A DNA stretch of 64,000 bases, from assembly GCF_963678635.1 (NCBI RefSeq), contig NC_087070.1, positions 17,515,318 through 17,579,317 of the forward strand. The letters are read 5' to 3'. The stretch comes from Symsagittifera roscoffensis. Its lineage: Eukaryota > Xenacoelomorpha > Acoela > Convolutidae. Below, piece by piece: positions 1-9,186 of the stretch. How positions within the stretch are numbered: the first letter of the stretch is position 1; every line of letters starts with the position of its first letter. Both the position numbers and the translations under genes were made by a program. The notes under the pieces were generated by a model. It did no database searches, was not told the DNA's origin, and saw nothing but the letters and a program-made list of their open reading frames with translations.

Positions 1-435
1 GGATTCTCGAATCCGGGGTAATAAGACCTTTATCTTCCTCCCGGAGGGCTGTCTTCCACCCTTCACCGTTGTTCGCAACGGCCTTGCAACTATTGTAGCG
101 ACACAATAGTTGCAACTCGGAACGGTCTCTGCTACTTCTGCAATTTGTTGTCGTTTTCCAATAACAATTCTCGTCGTTATCGCTATCGCAACTAATGTTG
201 TTATGTTTCATTTCGGTTTTCTGCCAAAATGGTCGTTTCTGACGTTTCTCAGAAATATGACGACATACTTCGAAAATTTAAAAATTTGAAACACCAGAAT
301 ATTCTAGCCTTCACCGTTTGACTAATCGTCCCAATAACGTTGTTAATCTCTTAAAACCGTCAATTCGAAAGGTTCTCTGCTAAAAACTCGAAATTGCTGC
401 GTCTGCATTTTGGTGCATTCTGGTCGAATGTCACA
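1..435 (-). repeat. E1 3' LTR, partial
   Basis: Bases 1-435 match 24042-24425 almost base for base and the match stops at the same tgtcaca end. On the sense strand the LTR begins TGTGACATTCG. This copy has about 44 extra bases after position 83, including a perfect inverted repeat (84-96 against 103-115), absent from the 5' LTR. The flanking aacgg direct repeats suggest the 5' copy lost them by deletion. The window opens inside the LTR palindrome that is complete at 24039-24056. Confidence 0.9.
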
Positions 436-452
436 CACTTCCCGGACAACCC
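436..452 (-). promoter_or_regulatory. E1 polypurine tract-like site at the 3' LTR boundary
   Basis: The sense strand reads TTGTCCGGGAAGTG directly before the LTR start TGTGACATTCG. E2 has TGTCCGGGGAGTATG at the same place. Position beside the 3' LTR and purine content fit a plus-strand priming site. Near-identical copies of the motif occur inside pol. Confidence 0.55.
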
Positions 453-1267
453 GGTCAGTGTCCCCATTGAATCTCGCAATGTTTGTAAAATTGGTACAGT
501 GTCATCGAACAGAATTTACAAAATGCACGAAATTGCTTTTATCCGCGTCATATCGACTCACTGCAGAATATAAATGGCATCATACTACATCACTATAGCC
601 TTCAAATTTTTTCATCAATCTGCACATTGAGATATGACCTACGATAAAAACATCTTTTCTGACTTCCAACGTCAATGCCCTGATTAAAACTTTTCTCCTA
701 GATTTTTAAAAGATGTTGGTTTGCAGGACAGTCCTGCCAACCAACAAGCTAAAATTATCCTACTATGCTCCTTCCCTTCGGAAATCTTGCTTGTTATTGT
801 CCTGAATACTAAAACTAAGAAACTCTGTGGTTAGAAAGAACAATGAAACAACCTCCCTCTTCGAGAGATTACCCAAGCCTTTCATATCACCAGAAAGTGA
901 ACAGTTCTCATAGTTGATTAAAAACAGTCATGCAGGCTGGAATATTTAAATATACTCTTTACTCAAGCCTTTCTAAATAAATAGTTAGTAAGTGTCTCTA
1001 AAGCCACTAACTAAACTCAAAATGCAATTTATAAATGCAACAAATTCTTTAATGTTCAAAGCTCAACTAAATGTTTCAGTTTTCAATTACAACTTGGTTG
1101 CTTGGTTTCTCACTTGAGTTTTTTCACACACATGAAACAATTCTGAGTTTTAACTTCTTCTCTTTCGTCACTCCTTTGTTTTCTTCTTTTTTTGTCATTT
1201 AGAAGTTCTAAACTTCTATTTTCTTCTAATTTTCTTTCTTTTCGCCTCTTGTTCTTTCGACCGTTTG
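453..1267 (-). other. E1 3' untranslated region
   Basis: There is no supportable reading frame between the last ORF3 stop and the LTR. Patches match the E2 3' UTR, for example an agaaactctg block near 817 and near 25589, and a tgtccccattga block near 458 and near 25240. I see no further feature. Confidence 0.6.
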
Positions 1268-3079
1268 TCAATGTTCCATCTCTTCCTCCTGTGACACTGA
1301 CTCTGCACTTTCAGTTTCTGTGTCTTGCAACACATCGTTAGCTGTTCTGACGCTGTTGGAAGCAGTCCTCCAACACTTCTGCGCTTCTACCCTCTGTTTG
1401 CAACAAGGTAGGGGATCCACGTTAGATTCTCTGTATCGGCAGAAGCTGTTGTGGAGACACAACGTCACGTTTCTCTCCAAATCTTCCTTCAACATCTCTT
1501 CCTTCTCCTTTCCACTACGTTCACTCCTCCTGGAAATTCTTTTTACAGCGGTGGTCACTGCATTCCGATGAGTCACGAAAGCTCGCTTGAAAGCTCCTGC
1601 TCCAATGTCCAGCTGATATCCACTGTACACTCTGCCGTGCCTCGACATATGCTTTTTGGCATATTCGTACAACCATGCAATCATGTTAGCTCTGAACCAT
1701 GGCATCAATCGTCTTCTTGCCCATATCTTTTTCCCTTCCATCGGAATGTTTAGAATCTTGCACATTGTCTCAAAAAGATCTGAATCTTTCAGACAATCCA
1801 ATTTCTGCAACTTTTCTCTCGTCGGTGCCTCCTGTCTATTGTTCTCTCTTACGTGAGCTTCCAGCCATCGTATCGCCATCATAACTCCCACTATCACTAT
1901 TGTTATGGGCTGTGATGAGTCTGGTATACCCATGGAGAGCAGCTCTCCAGAGTCCCAGATCAACATCAGATTACTACGCTTGGAATACCACCAGGTCTGC
2001 AGCAAGCAGTGGCAAGGAAACTCGTCATGTGTCAACATGATGCTCCTCCAATTACGTTTTCCCGAAGCTTCCAGTAATGGTTCCACTTCCATCATCACTC
2101 GGTGGACTTCATCATTCTCGTCTACTGTATTGTAATCTGTGACAGTTGATCCTCTCTGTTTCTGTCTCTCAAAGTCACTGAAGTTCCCGCTCACGTATCC
2201 CATGAACTTCTTTCCTAGTATTGATTCCAACTCTTCCATGGTTCTCTCTGGAACTGCTGAGAACATCTTACATAGCAACTCGTAAGATTTTTCGGACATT
2301 CTCGTTAGTCTCGCACACTTTGGCACTGAGAAGGCTTGATGCACGATCGTTCTCGTACTCTTTACATCCACAGCTACGAAATGCACCGATAATCTGCTCT
2401 TGCACATTGGAGCCAATATCGATCCCACTAAATACCGTGCTCCTGATTGTCTACAATAAGACTCACTATGTCTGATGTTCATTTCCGTCTCGATCGCTTC
2501 CCTCAATTTTCCTATGTACTTTTGTTCAGTTTGCAGAACTCCTGGGAACACTTCTACACTGATGGCTGTGACCATCTCATGTTTCTGTTCTAGATTCAAA
2601 AGTGACTCTAAAGAACCAAACATGCTGTAGAATCCTAGTGCAGTCACTAGATTCACCTCGGTTCCTCTATGGCAATCTGCGATCAGTTCCGTTTCCGTTC
2701 TTGCTTTCATCACGACATTCCCAAACAATATCGTCAATTGCTTGTGTTGTCCCTCTAGGGTTTTTACACAATCCAAACCTCCACAAACGTGACCTTCCAC
2801 TCCACAGACTTCCGCCAGACAGCTGCCAGGTTTGACCCAGTCTTCTGGTCCCCCGCCAGGCAACTCCACTTTGTCTTCCCCGTTGCTCCTAGAGGCTGTT
2901 ATCATTACATTATATATGATGTTCAGGTCACGCAGGTTACAATCTGCATTCAGCTCCCTCTGCACGTCTTGTGTCGCCCGTAATATCGAGTCAGCATTGG
3001 GACTAGGACACCATGATGGTCTCATCAGTTCCCACACTACCATCAAGCTCGTTCTCAGTAGTTCATCTGAGAAGCCCAA
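1268..3079 (-). CDS. ORF3 C-terminal module, unknown function (603 aa)
   Basis: This is the longest intact block of the second coding region and ends at the element's last stop. I recognise no family. It is soluble-looking, with one short hydrophobic run near residues 395-410 that is too short and too lightly hydrophobic to call a membrane anchor, and an acidic tail. A patch near residues 530-560, CLHNSFCR followed by PCCK, is kept in E2, so a small metal-binding site is possible. The first residues continue, after a frameshift, the protein encoded by 3055-3456; in E2 the same stretch is continuous, so the break is private to E1. Conservation with E2 along the whole length argues that it was a real protein. 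The function is unknown. Confidence 0.7.
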   Translation of the reverse strand: MGFSDELLRTSLMVVWELMRPSWCPSPNADSILRATQDVQRELNADCNLRDLNIIYNVMITASRSNGEDKVELPGGGPEDWVKPGSCLAEVCGVEGHVCGGLDCVKTLEGQHKQLTILFGNVVMKARTETELIADCHRGTEVNLVTALGFYSMFGSLESLLNLEQKHEMVTAISVEVFPGVLQTEQKYIGKLREAIETEMNIRHSESYCRQSGARYLVGSILAPMCKSRLSVHFVAVDVKSTRTIVHQAFSVPKCARLTRMSEKSYELLCKMFSAVPERTMEELESILGKKFMGYVSGNFSDFERQKQRGSTVTDYNTVDENDEVHRVMMEVEPLLEASGKRNWRSIMLTHDEFPCHCLLQTWWYSKRSNLMLIWDSGELLSMGIPDSSQPITIVIVGVMMAIRWLEAHVRENNRQEAPTREKLQKLDCLKDSDLFETMCKILNIPMEGKKIWARRRLMPWFRANMIAWLYEYAKKHMSRHGRVYSGYQLDIGAGAFKRAFVTHRNAVTTAVKRISRRSERSGKEKEEMLKEDLERNVTLCLHNSFCRYRESNVDPLPCCKQRVEAQKCWRTASNSVRTANDVLQDTETESAESVSQEEEMEH

Positions 3080-3456
3080 CCCAAACTCACTCTTTTGTCG
3101 GATTTTGGTACGGAGGGTGCAGTCACCTCTTCTTCCAAGACCAGTCCCAATTTGGTCTGCGGATTTTTAGCGCTCTTACTCATTACAATTCTTGACGTCC
3201 AGAATCTTAGCAACACTGCCTGCTCGTAATCGAAGAAGCAATCGCGTATGTCGTCACTCAGAAAAGGGTTGTACGCTATCCCTTTGATTCCGGACACGTA
3301 GCTGTATGACTTCTTCTTGATCGGTCCACAGTACTCACTGGATTTCGGTAGTGCCCCCAGAGATTCTTTAGTGAGTCTCAGCTCCTTGTTTGAAAATCTA
3401 CTGAATTCGTCTATCTTTCTCATGGGCTCTAACTCCTCAGGTTCTTTCATATTCAC
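3055..3456 (-). CDS. ORF3 fragment, unknown function
   Basis: This is a 133-codon segment of the ORF3 polyprotein. Its opening codon is GTG, so it is a frame segment and not an independent gene. The E2 counterpart around 27418-28398 joins the flanking segments in one frame, which shows that two frameshifts isolate this piece in E1. Shared features include an SNKEL block and an FDYEQ block. No domain is recognised. Confidence 0.6.
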   Translation of the reverse strand: MNMKEPEELEPMRKIDEFSRFSNKELRLTKESLGALPKSSEYCGPIKKKSYSYVSGIKGIAYNPFLSDDIRDCFFDYEQAVLLRFWTSRIVMSKSAKNPQTKLGLVLEEEVTAPSVPKSDKRVSLGWASQMNY

Positions 3457-5198
3457 CCTCTCGGCTTGCTTTGATGCATCTCCAGCAGTGCCAGCAAGAG
3501 TAAGGCTTTTGCTCGTTCATCGCCGTCCCTCAACATCTTGGCACAGGTGTTCAATGCTGGTACTGAAATCTGCTCTATCAGGAATCGAATGAAACAGAGA
3601 GCGTCTCTCCGCTTCGCGCACGCTACTGCTGCTCCCTCTTGTGTTATCAGATCCCTCAGGCTCGTCATAAGGAAAACTTTCTCTTCTTTTGACCTTTTCC
3701 TTTCTTCTGAGTCATATTCCCCGCGAGTTAATCCCATCATGCACCAGGCGAACCTCAGTTGTAATTCGGTTCTTACGTAGGGTACTGCCATGAGAGCGTG
3801 TCTTCTCGGCGCAGTCCTCATTACCTCTTCGAAGTACTTCAACACCACTGCTTTCCATGGAAGGCTCGCTAACTGCTCGATCGTTTCCGCCTGCATCTCG
3901 GATGACGCTAAAGTTCCATACGCCTTCTGCTTGAGGGTGGTGCCTCGCAACATTGTCTCCAGATAACCTTCCATGGCCATTTCGTCTTCCAGAGCCATCA
4001 CATACCCTCTAGCCGAGTTTCGGTCTTCTAAGATCTCCATGTATCCACCGGCGGGTTCATCTATTGACACAGTCTCCGACACTGTCAGTCGGTTATACTC
4101 CACTGGTACTAGTTGTCCTGCGACACTTCCCTTTCCGTGGTTCATGGGAGATGGTTTAAAGTCTTTCATTGTGCTTTCTCCACATTGGCTAAGTATTTCC
4201 ATTTCTAAGGTTGCTCCAGTCAGAGTGCGGTCACTCCTTTTGGATTTGTAACCCGTTGACTTTATCCCTGCCATGAGAATGGGTGGAACCATCGCTACAT
4301 CGGTCAACATTCTGTGCGTGCCAGGTAATTGATAATCACCTTGTCCCAAATCCATGGCCTCTTCGACTAGTTTTCGTTTCGCTGAATTGAGAGCTTTTAT
4401 CGATATCTCTGAACCCACCTTCGTCTTTCCTACTCTCCTCGACATCACCTTGCTGCCTAAATTCATCTTCATCTCATTGATCTTATCAATCACCAACTTT
4501 GATCGCATCGTTCCCCTCCTGGTTCTTGACAGATACACCACCTCTCCTTTACCATCCTGCGGTGTCATCGTGATGGGAGAGTTCGCTTCACTTTCATCAG
4601 TGGCTGAGTCAATCAACAACTCACTCAATCTCCCTTCACACTCATCAAGTTTGTCAAGGACTTCCCGCATCAATGGTCGGTTGAGACCTGTTTTCAAAAT
4701 GGACTGGGTCCCATAGCTCTGAACCACTGTCCAGACTTCTTCCATGAACGCCACTCTGTCCAATCTGCATCCCGTCCTACTTTCATAGTCTCGATGATGT
4801 ACTTCCCACTCTTCTTCGGGCAACGTTCCCAAGAAAGGTACTCTGGCTGAGCCCTCTATTCTTCTTCTCCTTGGTGATTCCATGAGGCTTCTTTGTTCGT
4901 TGTTTCTTGAATTGCCCGGAGAGCTGCTCTCCGGCAAATTCCGTTTCATTCCCGTAAAGGCTGACGGAGGTTCCAGTGTCGAAATGCCTTCATCCGCTGG
5001 CTCAGTCGTCTCCAACGTATCCGCGTTGTTCTCAAGATCACTGAAGATATTGAAATCCAGGCTGGATACTCCTCCTGTCGATGCCCTGTCGTCTTCCCCA
5101 CCAGCTTGACTTGCATCCTGTTGCTTGACGGCTTCCTCCCTGTCCGCCATCTCCTTCTGACATAATCTTCTTCGAGCTTGAGGGCCCTTGCTTTTCAT
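3453..5198 (-). CDS. ORF3 central segment, unknown function (581 aa)
   Basis: The N-terminal 200 residues are charged and low in complexity (Ser/Glu/Arg rich, with an SPRRRR stretch that could act as a basic nuclear-localisation-like patch). From about residue 130 the sequence becomes globular, with blocks kept in E2 such as GTLPEEE, YGTQS and a KRRDALCF helix near residue 520. The N-terminal half of this segment is largely missing in E2. A 295-bp part (4722-5016) was copied into 6667-6961. No known family is evident. Confidence 0.62.
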   Translation of the reverse strand: MKSKGPQARRRLCQKEMADREEAVKQQDASQAGGEDDRASTGGVSSLDFNIFSDLENNADTLETTEPADEGISTLEPPSAFTGMKRNLPESSSPGNSRNNEQRSLMESPRRRRIEGSARVPFLGTLPEEEWEVHHRDYESRTGCRLDRVAFMEEVWTVVQSYGTQSILKTGLNRPLMREVLDKLDECEGRLSELLIDSATDESEANSPITMTPQDGKGEVVYLSRTRRGTMRSKLVIDKINEMKMNLGSKVMSRRVGKTKVGSEISIKALNSAKRKLVEEAMDLGQGDYQLPGTHRMLTDVAMVPPILMAGIKSTGYKSKRSDRTLTGATLEMEILSQCGESTMKDFKPSPMNHGKGSVAGQLVPVEYNRLTVSETVSIDEPAGGYMEILEDRNSARGYVMALEDEMAMEGYLETMLRGTTLKQKAYGTLASSEMQAETIEQLASLPWKAVVLKYFEEVMRTAPRRHALMAVPYVRTELQLRFAWCMMGLTRGEYDSEERKRSKEEKVFLMTSLRDLITQEGAAVACAKRRDALCFIRFLIEQISVPALNTCAKMLRDGDERAKALLLLALLEMHQSKPRG

Positions 5199-5658
5199 TG
5201 TCGGCCCCTTCCGGGAATTTCGGTATGATCAGTGTGCCAGCTGATCCATCTTCCTCTTCTCCATGGACCACTTTGATTTCCTCGCAGCCGAAGGGTGCTA
5301 GGAAGGTTCTCGCCTGCAGTGTTCCTCCTATTTTCAATTCCGGTTTCACACTAGTCAGGATCAAGGAGGCCTCAGCCAGTTCGGTCCTGCCTCTCATCTT
5401 CATAGGCGCTAAGCCTAATCCCGCCCATTCCTCGTCAAATCTTCTAGGCTTGGGAGTCGCGGCGTTGCTTATTCGCCTTCTCGTCGGTTGATCCGTATAG
5501 GCAAATCGTGTGTATTGTAACACGGCGGCATTTCTCTCCACAAAGTATGGATCCATCGTTCCCACGAAATTCCCTATTCTCCTTTCATTGGTTTCAAATG
5601 CTCTCAACCTAGAAGTTTGTACCACGGAGACTGCTCTGAGCAACATCCTTCTTATCAA
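5038..5658 (-). CDS. ORF3 segment, mostly E1-specific
   Basis: This segment is in frame with 5689-6171 through a single TAG. It is Arg- and Glu-rich with no recognised domain. Its useful frame ends near 5150-5198, where a frameshift passes to the next segment. E2 goes from the RRMLL block straight to the GTLPEEE block, so about 230 residues here are either an E1 gain or an E2 loss. Confidence 0.5.
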   Translation of the reverse strand: MIRRMLLRAVSVVQTSRLRAFETNERRIGNFVGTMDPYFVERNAAVLQYTRFAYTDQPTRRRISNAATPKPRRFDEEWAGLGLAPMKMRGRTELAEASLILTSVKPELKIGGTLQARTFLAPFGCEEIKVVHGEEEDGSAGTLIIPKFPEGADNEKQGPSSSKKIMSEGDGGQGGSRQATGCKSSWWGRRQGIDRRSIQPGFQYLQ

Positions 5659-5688
5659 AGGGAATTCGGGGATTTCTTCCGGCAGCTT

Positions 5689-6171
5689 CTAGTAATCACC
5701 CCAATCCTTCGTCTCTTCTCTCACCTTGTGATATGCTGCAGTGAGACGAGGCACTCTGGTTATCTCACCATTCGTTTTATCATAGGGTCTCAGATTCCAA
5801 AGCTTCGGAAACACCTCGATGTGTCCTCTTTCTACTTCTCCCATGCGATCACGAAAGTGATCGTCAAAATTGATGACCGTCATTTCTGGCTCTGATATTT
5901 TCGCAAACAACAGATCTTCGCTCATGAGCTCCCGCAACACGTGCTGCTCACACCAGTTCAGCGCACTACCTTCCACCGCTGATATGAGGTTCAGGTGCAG
6001 CATCGACCTCCTGTACGCCTCCACCTTGACATCAGGGAACGCAAATGTGACTGCTGGTCCATAGATCACTGTCACAAACTCCGTGACCCCTCTGATCAAC
6101 GCTAAGGGATCAGTCCTCATGCCCAAGTACAGATCGGTTAGTAGGGGCATGCCCCCAACATGTCGTCTCAC
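5689..6171 (-). CDS. ORF3 segment, unknown function
   Basis: The core MPLLTDL block through the FPDV and LNW blocks is clearly conserved in E2 at 29615-30109. The frame is continuous with 6241-6576 through one TAA, at a position where E2 has a glutamine codon, so that stop is a nonsense mutation. A (TC)n run at about 6177-6195 encodes an Arg-Glu repeat next to it. No known domain is recognised. Confidence 0.6.
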   Translation of the reverse strand: MRRHVGGMPLLTDLYLGMRTDPLALIRGVTEFVTVIYGPAVTFAFPDVKVEAYRRSMLHLNLISAVEGSALNWCEQHVLRELMSEDLLFAKISEPEMTVINFDDHFRDRMGEVERGHIEVFPKLWNLRPYDKTNGEITRVPRLTAAYHKVREETKDWGDY

Positions 6172-6240
6172 ATCTTCCTCTCTCTCTCTCTCTATAGTCT
6201 CATCTTCTCCCGTTCCAAAGCGATTTTGTTGTAGGAGATA

Positions 6241-6576
6241 TTAGATAAGAGTGTGTCTCAGGTCTCTTATCTTATTCCACGAGTCCGTGGCTTTCTTCAT
6301 GTCCAATTTTCTCACCCTTTCCTTCATCTGCTCTGGACAACGTGTCAGTTTCATTAATCCTCCCAAGTTTCCGTGAGTAATCGCAATCAACGTTAGAAGT
6401 CCATCCAACCGCAGGTTCTGAACTCCTTTGGTGAGCAGTACCGCCGGTCCTTTCACGAAACTCTCAGCTCCAAACGTCACAAACAAGGCTAGTAGCTCCA
6501 CAATCGATATTTCCACTACCTCTTGGAGGAATTCCTTTATCAAGTAATGGGAAACTTTCGGGTAAACTTTCGCCAA
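6241..6576 (-). CDS. ORF3 segment, unknown function
   Basis: This helix-rich segment contains an LRLDGLLTL block also present in E2 (30182-30790). In E2 it directly follows the block homologous to 6947-7333. In E1 the two are pulled apart by the inserted duplicate described at 6567-7055, which breaks the frame. Confidence 0.6.
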   Translation of the reverse strand: MAKVYPKVSHYLIKEFLQEVVEISIVELLALFVTFGAESFVKGPAVLLTKGVQNLRLDGLLTLIAITHGNLGGLMKLTRCPEQMKERVRKLDMKKATDSWNKIRDLRHTLI

Positions 6577-7055
6577 GAAGGACGCGGTCCATCCGGCTCC
6601 TAACCCTTACAGCATGCTATCTGTTCGTTCAAAGCCTTCTTCCCCCTTCACTTCCTGGGTCCCCACAACCACTGTCCAGACTTCTTCCATGAACGCCACT
6701 CTGTCCAATCTGCATCCCGTCCTACTTTCATAGTCTCGATGATGTACTTCCCACTCTTCTTCGGGCAACGTTCCCAAGAAAGGTACTCTGGCTGAGCCCT
6801 CCATTCTTCTTCTCCTTGGTGATTCCATGAGGCTTCTTTGTTCGTTGTTTCTTGAATTGCCAGGAGAGCTGCTCTCCGGCAAATTCCGTTTCATTCCCGT
6901 AAAGGCTGACGGAGGTTCCAGTGTCGAAATGCCTTCATCCGCTGGCTCAGTCGTCTCCAACTTTCGCCAAGAAGGACGCGGTCCATCCGGCTCCCAACCC
7001 TTCCAGCATGCTATCTGTTCGTTCAAAGCCTTCTTCCCCCTTCACTTCCTGGGTC
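6567..7055 (-). repeat. Internal copied segment with flanking direct duplication in E1
   Basis: Bases 6667-6961 copy 4722-5016 at a constant offset of 1945, with about two differences. The insert sits between two copies of a segment of about 95 bp (about 6567-6662 and 6962-7056, about two differences). The joins lie in short shared bases (aacc on one side, ccaac on the other). In sense order the structure is A-X-A with X taken from downstream. It interrupts ORF3. Confidence 0.9.
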
Positions 7056-7333
7056 CAGAAGGTTTCCAAGGTAATCTGGCACATTCTATTCACAAACTCA
7101 GCCGTCTTTTTTTCAGCATTTTCCGCTAGGTTTACCTCCTTCAATAAGTAGGCATGGATTTTCTTCATCATTATAGGGCCTTGCTCAAAAGCATCTGCAC
7201 CAAATGCCGCTACTAGAGGACTTAGATGTAACCACTGGTTAGCATCCGGTTTGGTCCTCAAAACCATTGCCTCCAAATGAGCTCTAGTCTCCTGTGAATT
7301 CTTCCTTTTCGCTTTTTCACCTGTTACTTCCAT
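6947..7333 (-). CDS. ORF3 segment, unknown function
   Basis: The segment is homologous to E2 30182-30790 (shared RTKP, LSP and GxGWT blocks). It is in the same frame as 7346-7960; the separating TAA stands where E2 has a leucine codon. It ends artificially where the copied segment begins. No domain is recognised. Confidence 0.6.
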   Translation of the reverse strand: MEVTGEKAKRKNSQETRAHLEAMVLRTKPDANQWLHLSPLVAAFGADAFEQGPIMMKKIHAYLLKEVNLAENAEKKTAEFVNRMCQITLETFWTQEVKGEEGFERTDSMLEGLGAGWTASFLAKVGDD

Positions 7334-7345
7334 TGCTCGGAACCA

Positions 7346-7960
7346 TTAGTCGTTCGACATCGCTGCGACCACTCCATGGTCGTCGTCTATTCCCGGTTTA
7401 AGTTTGAGCTGTCGACTGAAGTTGGACAGTTCCAACCCCAGCACCTCATCCAACACTAACATGTGCAGCGCATGGTCCTTGAATCCTCTCATCGCGTTCG
7501 AGATATCTGACCACACTGCAGGTAGTTCTGCCCTGAGTGGTCTCTGGTTCTCCATCTCTATCATGCGATTTGGGGCTGATATGATCACATCATATTTCCC
7601 TTCCGAAAGCAAGGTCACGATCGCATACACGAACTTCAATCCATCCGGGAGACATGCATACCCCGGAGACAGCGCGAACACTACTCTCGGTGTCACCTTG
7701 TTGAACGACCCCTCCTTTGTCGTATCCACCACTTCACCCATTGACTCCAGGATATCTTTTATCGCTGGCCACACTGCATTTTCTGCCATTGCAGGATCTC
7801 TGAGTCTGCTCAGAAAACCTCTACTGTGCAAGTGGTCATTGATGCCAGCAAACACGATCGTACTGGGTTCATGTCCGTCTGTCTTTGTACCCCTATTGCC
7901 AGAGATACGGCTTGCAGTAGGTCCAGGTAGACCGCTGCTAACATTATGACATCCGGCCAA
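7346..7960 (-). CDS. ORF3 segment with degenerate SGNH-like block
   Basis: The readable part starts near 7885, where the frame passes from the upstream segment with a -1 step. It contains FAGINDHLHSRG, which resembles block III (GxND) of SGNH hydrolases, followed by a strand ending in LSPGY. The E2 copy at 30805-31101 has AGFNDHLQSRG. No convincing catalytic Ser or His block is visible, so this may be a non-catalytic or heavily changed SGNH fold. The apparent start at 7960 is TTG and probably not used. Confidence 0.5.
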   Translation of the reverse strand: MAGCHNVSSGLPGPTASRISGNRGTKTDGHEPSTIVFAGINDHLHSRGFLSRLRDPAMAENAVWPAIKDILESMGEVVDTTKEGSFNKVTPRVVFALSPGYACLPDGLKFVYAIVTLLSEGKYDVIISAPNRMIEMENQRPLRAELPAVWSDISNAMRGFKDHALHMLVLDEVLGLELSNFSRQLKLKPGIDDDHGVVAAMSND

Positions 7961-9186
7961 AACAGAGACTTGGAAGTGTACTCGAACTCTGAATTCGCTA
8001 CTATCATAATCTTGGCCTTCCTCATTTCGGCTTTGTCGTACGCGGCAAAGATGGTCTCATCTTTCTTTATCGCTTTCAATTCGTCGTACATTTGGACGTC
8101 ACCATCTTGACTCACTTGTTTCGGGTATGTTCTATCTTTCACATGACCTGGGGGTGAGCTCACTTGCCTGAACATCTTCACATGTTGTCCGATCGGCGCC
8201 CTTGTTACCAAAAATCTTCCAGGTCTCTCTTCTCGATTCCCTTCATCATGATTCAACCTCACGTCCTGCAATGGTCTTGCGTTCACTGGTCCCATCGTGT
8301 TATTAGAGGGCAGTCCCTCTAGGTCAGCAAATCTCAAGGTCGTCGTCGAGCTGAAATTTATGCCAGCGGCTATTAACCAGTCTACACCCGTTATCGAGTA
8401 CAGTCTACTGACGGATAGCCTCGCTCCATTCAGCATCCTCCTGGCGTCCTCGATGAAGCTCACCCTCTGGAGATCCAGCTTCATTAGTTCGTCCTTGTAC
8501 ACATGCCAGGGAGATGGTATGGGTCTTGACCACATTAATGAGCCTCTATCCGGGCGTCTCTCCTCTCGACTGGTACTTGTCGTCTCCGATCTCGTGTCTG
8601 ATCTGGACGTGCCAGTTGCCTCTTCCATTGGGTTGACTGGCCCTATTCTTCTCCTAGGATGAATGGTCCTCCTCACCGACGCTTCTCCCAATCGATCCTG
8701 CCCGTCCGTCCTTTGACCTGGTTCGCTGGAGCTCTGTTGTCTGTAGTTCGTGACGGCCGGGACCGTCCCCAAGCGTGTTTCCAGGCTAAGAGGCACAAAG
8801 GTGGTAATCACCGTGTCATTCGATGTTCCTTCCTCATTCAGCACTCCGGTGTCAAAGAGTTCTGCATCTAACTCATCCAATCGCTCTTGGTAGACTCGAT
8901 TCAACCAAGCTTGTCCTTCTATACTATCGAAGTGGATGCCGTCCGTGGTCAGCCTGGCCTGATCCATAGCTCTCACCTCATGTTCAATGTCCATGAGGAT
9001 CTTTTTTCCGGCATTCCGACTTGCGAGATTCCTCAGGATGTTATTCCACTTACGACTTCTTCGTTGTGCCTTCTCCCTGCTGCTGTCAAGCTCCTTGTGT
9101 TCATTGGCACAGTGCAAACGGTCAGTACCGCGCAGTTGAATTTCTGCCAGAGAGTAGTAAACAAACACACCATCATTGATTCCCAT
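7810..9186 (-). CDS. ORF3 segment: C-terminal part of SGNH hydrolase domain plus linker and second domain start
   Basis: Residues 82-85 read DGIH, the Asp-His of SGNH block V, inside TTDGIHFD, followed by a helix as in the family. The upstream part of the same domain lies in 9033-10640 in another frame, and the switch is near 9060-9090. After about residue 105 there is a Pro/Ser/Arg-rich linker, then a folded region with a GVDWL block and an FADLEGLP block also present in E2 (31038-31673). The frame leaves for 7346-7960 near 7885 in both elements. Confidence 0.68.
   Translation of the reverse strand: MGINDGVFVYYSLAEIQLRGTDRLHCANEHKELDSSREKAQRRSRKWNNILRNLASRNAGKKILMDIEHEVRAMDQARLTTDGIHFDSIEGQAWLNRVYQERLDELDAELFDTGVLNEEGTSNDTVITTFVPLSLETRLGTVPAVTNYRQQSSSEPGQRTDGQDRLGEASVRRTIHPRRRIGPVNPMEEATGTSRSDTRSETTSTSREERRPDRGSLMWSRPIPSPWHVYKDELMKLDLQRVSFIEDARRMLNGARLSVSRLYSITGVDWLIAAGINFSSTTTLRFADLEGLPSNNTMGPVNARPLQDVRLNHDEGNREERPGRFLVTRAPIGQHVKMFRQVSSPPGHVKDRTYPKQVSQDGDVQMYDELKAIKKDETIFAAYDKAEMRKAKIMIVANSEFEYTSKSLFWPDVIMLAAVYLDLLQAVSLAIGVQRQTDMNPVRSCLLASMTTCTVEVF

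Noticed and set aside
1320-3195. Plus-strand frames over E1 coding regions
   Set aside because: They are shadows of the minus-strand genes with no domain content.
7810-9186. Classical programmed -1 frameshift heptamer at the shared frame step
   Set aside because: I searched the overlap by eye and found no X XXY YYZ heptamer in the right frame; only the shared frame change is reported.
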